This document shows, one piece after another, positions 57,566 to 64,000 of a DNA stretch of 64,000 nt (positions are counted from its first letter, which is position 1; every line of letters starts with the position of its first letter). A program made the position numbers and the translations under genes. This DNA comes from Ramazzottius varieornatus. Lineage: Eukaryota > Tardigrada > Eutardigrada > Parachela > Ramazzottiidae. Where the stretch lies: NCBI GenBank assembly GCA_001949185.1, contig BDGG01000002.1, forward strand, positions 279,783-343,782, written 5' to 3'. The notes under the pieces are model-generated. The model made no database searches. It had not been told where the DNA came from and saw only the letters and a list, made by a program, of their open reading frames with translations.

Positions 57566-59757
57566 CTATGTCAGGAAGGAGTCCATATCTTCTGTTAGAT
57601 ACTCATGACCAGATTTAGATGCTTCTTCAGCAGGAATCTCCTTGCTTGAAAAGCCAGGTCCGTCCTTGGCGCAGCTGAACTCGTACACAGCACTGAAAAA
57701 GGGCAAGATGGAGAAATGAGTTATCGGCAGTAGTGTGATCATATTGCGGAAACGATTGCCAGACCTGCTGTGATTCTTGACGACAGTAGCTTGGACATAT
57801 TTCAGCAGCTGGTACAGGAAGCCCAAGCAGACGTTAGGTTCCCAGGGCATCATGCCTCCAGCCCGACATTTGTCCTGCTTGAGAATTTAGGCCAGTAAAG
57901 CCGTCGAAGCACTAGGTTTGCACATTTTTTGCTGACCTGGACAAGGCTCGGGATATTTGAGACTTGGTACGTGCGCACTTTGCTGACAAGGCCGCCACTG
58001 TGAAATCCCACTCGAAGTGTCCCCGTGTCTGCCAAGACGTTACTGACCCACCATCGAAACATTCGTTCTCTAAATAAGCAAAAAACAAGGTGGGGTGCTC
58101 TAGCGGCTCTTCGTGCATACTATATATCGCAAGCAAAGCTTACAGATAAAACTTATCCGGACGATGTAGAAACTCGTTAGGCACTATGGCCATGTCGACA
58201 TATTTCTGGGGGAAAGCCTTCTGGCACAGCGGATCATAGCCATCCACACCAGCCTCCAACAGCAGACTCAAGTCGCGCAACTTGGTCAGGACAACACTTC
58301 GGTAACGTGAAGCTCCAACTTCCTCTCCCTCCGCATCCACCTTGTTGCTGTCGTCACCACTCCCAACTTGTACAATCAAAACAGCATCGTTACGTTACGG
58401 AGAACGATGTTATTCCAGAAGCAAACCAAAGCGTAAGCAGCAGACTTCTTACCGTCCTGTTGTGTCATATAAACTTCAAAGCGACGACCCCTTCAGAATA
58501 AAGACAAACTCCGGTAAATCGAGTGTCAGTCGGAGCAAAAGCCGAAAACTATTGGTCGGCAAAGGGAACCGTCCCTGCAGGTCTAGGTTTATGCGGATGC
58601 CATCGACGAGCTTTTGGGATAGTACTTACCAGAAAGCACTGTGGTCGTTGGACTGCCCTCGCCATGCATGTGGAGGCGTTCTTTGGCATATTCCATCCAG
58701 GCCGGATCGAGTGATATGACTGATGACAATTTTGTTGTTGGCCCTGGCCGCCGCAAACATCCACCCATTGTCTGAGCGAGAGTCGCGTTGATAAATAATT
58801 TTCATCAGATGTCCAATGGTCGAGTTCGTCGAAACAAAGTCCACTGGCCCACTGTAAAGATTATGTAAAGCTAGCCATTGTGACCTATGTGGCAATTAAA
58901 AGAGCGCACTTGGCTAGTTCTCGCACTCTCGGATCTTCGGCATTGTCTCTCGTCCATTTCAGCAGCGCGGCAACACCGCGAAGAAATTTGACGCGCTCCT
59001 TGGTTGTCTTGCGGCTGAAACCGTCGTCCAGGTCCCATGGACCATTAGGCACCGGCGTATCGCCATCGGCCGAGCATTTCATGGTCACTGCTCGCAGATA
59101 ACTTCGGTCGTTGCGGAGGGTCAACAGCGATTCGTCGCTCATATCGCCGTGAAGAGAGTAGAAGCCTACTTCGCGAACCTTGAGGTCACCCCCAGCAATG
59201 TCAAAGACTCGGCCAAACCTGGACGCTGGATGCAGGGCAAACTCGACGTCCTCTTGAGACGGATTCGCCTGCGGGTCATCGCGAGGTAAGCCTTCTCCAA
59301 CTCTGCGGACTGCTGACCCGCGGGAACCGCTGGAATAGAATGACCGACTCCCATATCCGTCCATTGTTGTTGCAAGATGACGCAAACCTGATGGCCTACT
59401 GCAGCGTCCGCCACTCAGTAGAGTAGTACCGAATGTCTCCTTTCCTTGGATGGTAGACAAGAAGTCTTCCACTTTCACCTTTCGACTACTTGACAAGTCA
59501 CCACTTGCACCTGACCGAAGTGACGGAGGTGCAGATTTTCCGCTGACGGTTAGGTCTCGAAGGTTACTTTCCGCTGACAACTCGGTAAGGGATAACCGGC
59601 AAGCCAAAGAAAACTGCAAAGGCTGGGAGGCTGGCCAACTCGTGATTACGTTCTTCTCATTGGCATACTTTTGGCGGTCCGAAGCAGGGGAATTATTACT
59701 GTCGAAGAAATGTCGGCAGTCAGTGACGAACATGTGAGCAACAGTTGTACTCTTCAT
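57566..59757 (-). CDS. DXO/Rai1-family (decapping exoribonuclease) protein, active site degenerate
   Basis: Seven exons join in phase to 566 residues: 59757-58910, 58851-58630, 58490-58453, 58366-58144, 58069-57937, 57874-57765, 57692-57566. DXO enzymes remove defective 5' caps from RNA and degrade it. Family blocks are REVGFYSLHGD, PNGPWDLDDGF, FVSTNSTIGHLMKI, WGRRFEVYM, YRSVVLTKLRDLSLLL, RWWVSNVLADTGTLRVGFHS and WEPNVCLGF. The motif I Glu (GRRFE) is kept. The E-V-D block reads AGVD, the E-L-K block reads DMA, and the expected Gln in the WWxQ block is Ser. The N-terminal 200 residues are an unrecognised extension, so the start could be a later ATG near 59365. Confidence 0.85.
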
Positions 59758-62700
59758 TCGTCTTCAGCATCGAAGGGAACATTTCGTGACCTTCAACTGC
59801 TCAAAAAAGAAACCGCGCGTAAAAGGATACGTAGACGCAGCTAGCACCGGTAGACTGGCGCTCTCTGCATCTCTTAGTTTTCGCTACAAAGTGACCGTCC
59901 CAGTAACGAAGCGCCGCTGGAACAAGGACGATAGTACAGCAATCGTGGTAACGGTTAACAGGTCTGGAAGGCGATGACTGTGGATAGGAAAGAGCGATGT
60001 AACAGTCCCAGATTATAGCTGGAAACTATCATACGACCGTCGGTCTGTGAGCGGACCTGACCACAAGAGGGGAGACGACGACAACTGGAGGTATTCAGCA
60101 AAGGGGCACAGCATAATGATACCTGCATGCAAACTTGCCTTCGAAGGTTCGAAGTAAACTCAAGGGCTCAGTACTTAGCCGGTGCCAGTTCGCACGGTTA
60201 TGGTGGCAGCCAGTTAGCTCCGTACATGTTCGCCAACCTTACATCCGTACACTGGCAACTTCATGCTGCAACACACCGGCCAGCAAACTAACTGATAACC
60301 CTATGACCGTGACCCGAAATCATTGACACTGCTCTCTACAATAGTGGTACTGGTGCTCTTCGCTTACATCGGCCATGTGGTAAATCAAGGCCCCTGGTCT
60401 GTGCAGACTCGCCATTCCGCGTACGAGAATGCGTTCAAAGTGTATCTGACCAAATTATTCAAGACAACCTTTTGAAGTTTTTGCACGTACCCTAAAGAAA
60501 AAACTTGAACTGGACATGTTGCCACATTAAACAGACGTTAGGGAACACGAAATTAAAGTCAGAATGGGATTTTGACTAGCCTTGGCGTGGATCAGAAGCT
60601 ACGAAGAATTCCGACTACTGGTCAGGTAGTCACAAGGTACAGGCTAAGAGTGTCGAAAATCTATGTGGTGCATAAATCGCCACGCGCAAGGGTCAAATAC
60701 ACCGCGCGCAGCTAAATTCATTCAAGCAATCAAACGGCAACAGTCTCCAGACAGCATGCGTCGAAAGGAGTCGCCGGTGCACGTGTCCAGCTAAGGCGCG
60801 TTGCTGACACTAAAACTTGGCCCTTGAGACCCCTGGGAAATTTGATTTATGATTTCAGATGTTTCAGCCAATCTCCCTGACTTCATTACCCCAGCAAAGT
60901 GCAGCAGAATAATCATGGTTTGAAGTTTGATCTTCTAGAAAACTTGGTGTTATAAAAGGCCGATCTCGAGCGAAAACACTTTGGACGCATTCTCGCATGC
61001 AGATACCCATGTGCTGCCCCATTTCCCTGACAGAATGGCTTTGTGTTATCGTACTCATCGTAGTAAGAGATCTTGCGCACCACCGGTAGACGTCGGCACT
61101 GTCTAGTTTTGTTTTATTCTGTATTTCGTGAATTTCCCTGACGGGTGCGCTTCTGTAAATTTGTCGCACTGCGTATTAAAGTGGTGCATTTTAGCTGTCT
61201 ACAGACTTTAGAAAGATTTTCGCGCAGAGTAATTTTGTAACTTACGTACATACTACTCGGTGAATGATCAAGTGACAAAGTCAAGCGCGCAGGAAAGAAG
61301 GAGCTGCTGTTACAAAAGAGATGTCAAGCGAAACTGATAGCTTCCGCATTGAGTTCTTTCAAAGATATAACGATATATGTGTCTTCGTCGTCTTCCGGAT
61401 TTCCATCAACGAAAGACCCCTTCTCCCATCGTTTGGCAATATGGAGGCACTTTCAATCAGCCGTCCCTCATTCACACAGCGCACCATTGGGCGGAAGTAT
61501 GGTGATGCGATATGAGATGGCAAGCTTTGATTACATTGGCCATTCTTTCTGTTTGCTGATTATTCCAAGTCTGGATATATTGGCTGGGCTGTAACTCAAT
61601 GTCATTCAGTTTCAATGTCAGTCCACTTGAATGGAAATGGTTTATGGAAAAGGCCTCTTGGTTGCCATATGCCTTTTGCGTCAAGTCCCATTTAGCACAA
61701 CATCGCCACGACGGGATAGTGGCAAAAGCAGCGCTAGCACACTATCCATGTTAATTAATGACTTCCAGGCCATTTGCGCGGGAAACTGTTGCGGAAGACG
61801 TTTACCAATGGAGAAAAAGGCAGAGTATTGGCTAGAAAGAGTAGTACTAGTTGTGATGTCACTGCTCTCTTCTCCGTGGCGCGTAGTATTGAACAGGAGG
61901 CAGAAGCCTCCAATGGATTTTCCGCTCGTTGTAGGCGCACTAGGCATGGAGAGCGTGAAGCAAGGCCTCGCTGGCGTGCGGGAAGACGACGCCTAAGCTC
62001 CTCAAGTAATCAGAAAAGCGCAACTGTACATTTCTTGCAAATTGTGTCTATTGGTAATCGATGGGCGGAAGCCACACACTCCGTCATCACATCAGCATCA
62101 GCTTTGGTTCCTTGCCTAGCCCTGCTACAGACAAGCAATGTAACGGAAGGGGACTGTGGCTGTAAGAACATACATCAACATCGATTAATCGTTTCTTACC
62201 ATCAGCAGCATGTAGTGCTGATCCTCTCCATGGCCAGGATGCCAACAAGTGTCATCAGGGCCATTAAGCCATTAGCAGTACAAGACAAACCATTTAACCA
62301 GCTCCTTAATTACCCCAATAATATAACTCTTCAGCCCACATCTTCCTTGGATTCTCCGCTCCTGCTCCTGGTCAGCTCGTGTAAACCATGTCAAACCCCC
62401 GCTTTCGCTCTCCCTTTCAGGCTTCACTGCAAGCTTTCTGGCTTCGTTACAGTAAAGGTATATTTCAATGTCATCCTCCACGCCGTCTTTCTTCCGCAAA
62501 AAACTCTCCGGAAAACATTTTATCCTCCAATATATCCACCCCGACTTTCATGAGTAATATTAATACATTCCCCACAATGCACAATTGCAAACTCTGTGCT
62601 TTGTTATTCTAAGTCACGAGGACCTTCAGAGGCTTTTTTTCATGCTTACGTTGGAGTTATAGTTCCACAAAGAACGAAGTCTGTGGGGGGAGTATTTCCA

Positions 62701-64000
62701 CAAGGAGCCTTGGCCATTTTGCTTCAAGTTTCGGCAAAAGATCAACAATATGGCTGATGGATGAATGGCATTGAATAGTCATAGCTCATTTCCATATACA
62801 GTGAACAGGGCATGCAGCAAAGGGTTCTTTGGGATTGTCGATATCGCTGCGCAGGCCTGAGCTTGGCGTTGGGGGGATGACCCTATGGATTGGGCTGCAG
62901 ACTTTGAAGCCGTTGCTAACACATGACAACGCTGGGTCGAGCTCTCCTCTCCTTCCAGCTTGGAGAAAGTCAGCGACGTCCATGCATACAGTGCAGCTCC
63001 TTCCTGATCCACGGCTCGATGACGTACACTTCCTTGCCAGGCAGTCTTCCTTTCCTCTTGCGGCACTACAGTCTTGCCCCATCAGTGTTGGCTTTTCCTT
63101 GTTAGTACGCCGCCCCTAAAGCGTATTACCCTGCTCGAACAAATGGATGAACCTAATCTTTCTCCTGGCCAGATTTCTGCCTTTGATCGTACATTGTTCC
63201 AGCACACTGCTCCTTCCCTTCCATATTTTCCACGCTGCATATTTTCTTCCCATCTATCCATCCATTCATCACGTCATAAACTGTGCTGAAATGATGTGTA
63301 AATCTTGGCTTTCTCCCAATTTTATGCCTGTCCTTGTCTGAACTGTCACTCGCGCTTTGACGCCAGTTGTTCGCAGGGTCTTTTGATAAGGAACATAGTC
63401 CTTGCGTGACGGACGGACGGACGAACCGAGAAGGACGTTTAACGGACCAGCAAAGCTCCTTCCATCTCAGTGCCGTTGGAGGGATAATAGGCTGTCTAAT
63501 TCGCCAAAAATCAAAAGTGTGCGAGGAAGGCAGCTAGCCGGCTTCGCCTCAATGCACCAGCAGCGGCGCTCTATCTTATTGCTCCATTCCGCCTCCATTT
63601 CAGCCCGCGCCTTCTTCCTGTCCATCAATGCGCCACTACAGTGGGGATAGACTTTCAGCGACTTTAGCTTCAATATCGGCTATTATGCTTGGGCCTTCCT
63701 TTTTACCATTTTGTCCTCACTGTGGATCTGTGGAGCCACACGCCATCAATAGCTCGTTAATCTTTGGCATGACAGAGGTCGTGTTGGCAGCTGTTGCAGC
63801 ACTGACTAGAATTCCTTCTCCATCTTCGGACGTGATACCCACCGTCGCGATCAACCTTGTCAGCGGTGGCAATTAAAGCGCGGCTTACGACGCTGTTGCC
63901 GACCTTGTAAACTCAGCGCTTCCCTTTCTCCACTGTGATCTACTCGCTCAAGACCGCCTTCCCCTCTCCCCGCCATGCTCCTCAAGAATCTCAGTATCAT
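59758..64000. other. 4.2-kb region without a recognisable gene
   Basis: Only short ORFs plus one of 259 codons (61774-62553, plus) with no recognisable domain, low-complexity patches and overlapping antisense ORFs. It may be chance or UTR sequence. No palindromic family copies, tRNA or rRNA were seen. Confidence 0.4.

Noticed and set aside
61774-62553. 259-codon ORF as a gene call
   Set aside because: No recognisable domain, several overlapping antisense ORFs and low-complexity stretches. Kept only as an observation.
1-64000. tRNA or rRNA genes
   Set aside because: I looked for the tRNA B-box pattern (GGTTCGAATCC-like) and rRNA-like blocks and found no convincing candidate. A tRNAscan-SE or Infernal run would settle it.

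Overview
The window is nuclear DNA of an invertebrate animal. Genes are intron-rich, with many introns of about 50-80 bp and nearly all GT-AG. The genes are animal-type: NUP155, MED10, thymine-DNA glycosylase, 14-3-3, a neuropeptide-type GPCR, Cys-loop channels and ionotropic-receptor-like channels. An ecdysozoan such as a tardigrade would fit, but this is an impression. One run of Ns (1082-1220) and three single-base frame breaks in otherwise good genes suggest a draft assembly.

Layout. 1-4 kb: a possible membrane-protein exon, an assembly gap, a small tandem repeat and a Gly/Tyr-rich protein gene (minus). 4.1-11.3 kb: a complete 17-exon NUP155 gene (minus), divergent from the single-exon V-ATPase subunit F gene (12.2 kb, plus). 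12.9-15.5 kb: MED10 and TDG, both minus. 16.35-19.36 kb: a 3.0-kb hAT transposon with a dead transposase and an exact 8-bp target duplication. 20.5-22.1 kb: an SGNH-hydrolase-like gene (plus). 22.5-29.9 kb: three tandem paralogous ionotropic-receptor-like channels (plus). 30.5-32.2 kb: a rhodopsin-class peptide GPCR (minus). 32.9-37.5 kb: decayed piggyBac and non-LTR retrotransposon remains. 38.2-41.9 kb: 14-3-3 and a secreted coiled-coil/PAN protein (plus). 42.1-45.3 kb: an arylsulfatase (minus) with a 681-bp hAT-type element in intron 1. 46.3-48.9 kb: a nicotinic-like Cys-loop subunit with an N-terminal ShKT domain (plus). 52.4-57.3 kb: a 12-exon inhibitory Cys-loop chloride channel (plus). 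57.6-59.8 kb: a DXO/Rai1-family gene whose active site is largely lost (minus). I could not recognise a gene in 59.8-64 kb.

The housekeeping genes cover nuclear transport, transcription, DNA repair, RNA decay and vesicle acidification. The rest is dominated by membrane signalling: three ionotropic-receptor-like channels, two Cys-loop channels and a GPCR.

The strongest unexplained signal is a family of about 19 short (roughly 70-100 bp) palindromic elements. Their core arms are AAGTGGCGCACG and CGTGCGCCACTT, with outer arms like CTCGACAAGATCG. They sit in introns and intergenic DNA, never in coding exons, and often come in adjacent pairs. One copy is split by a 577-bp hAT-type element with a perfect 8-bp target duplication.
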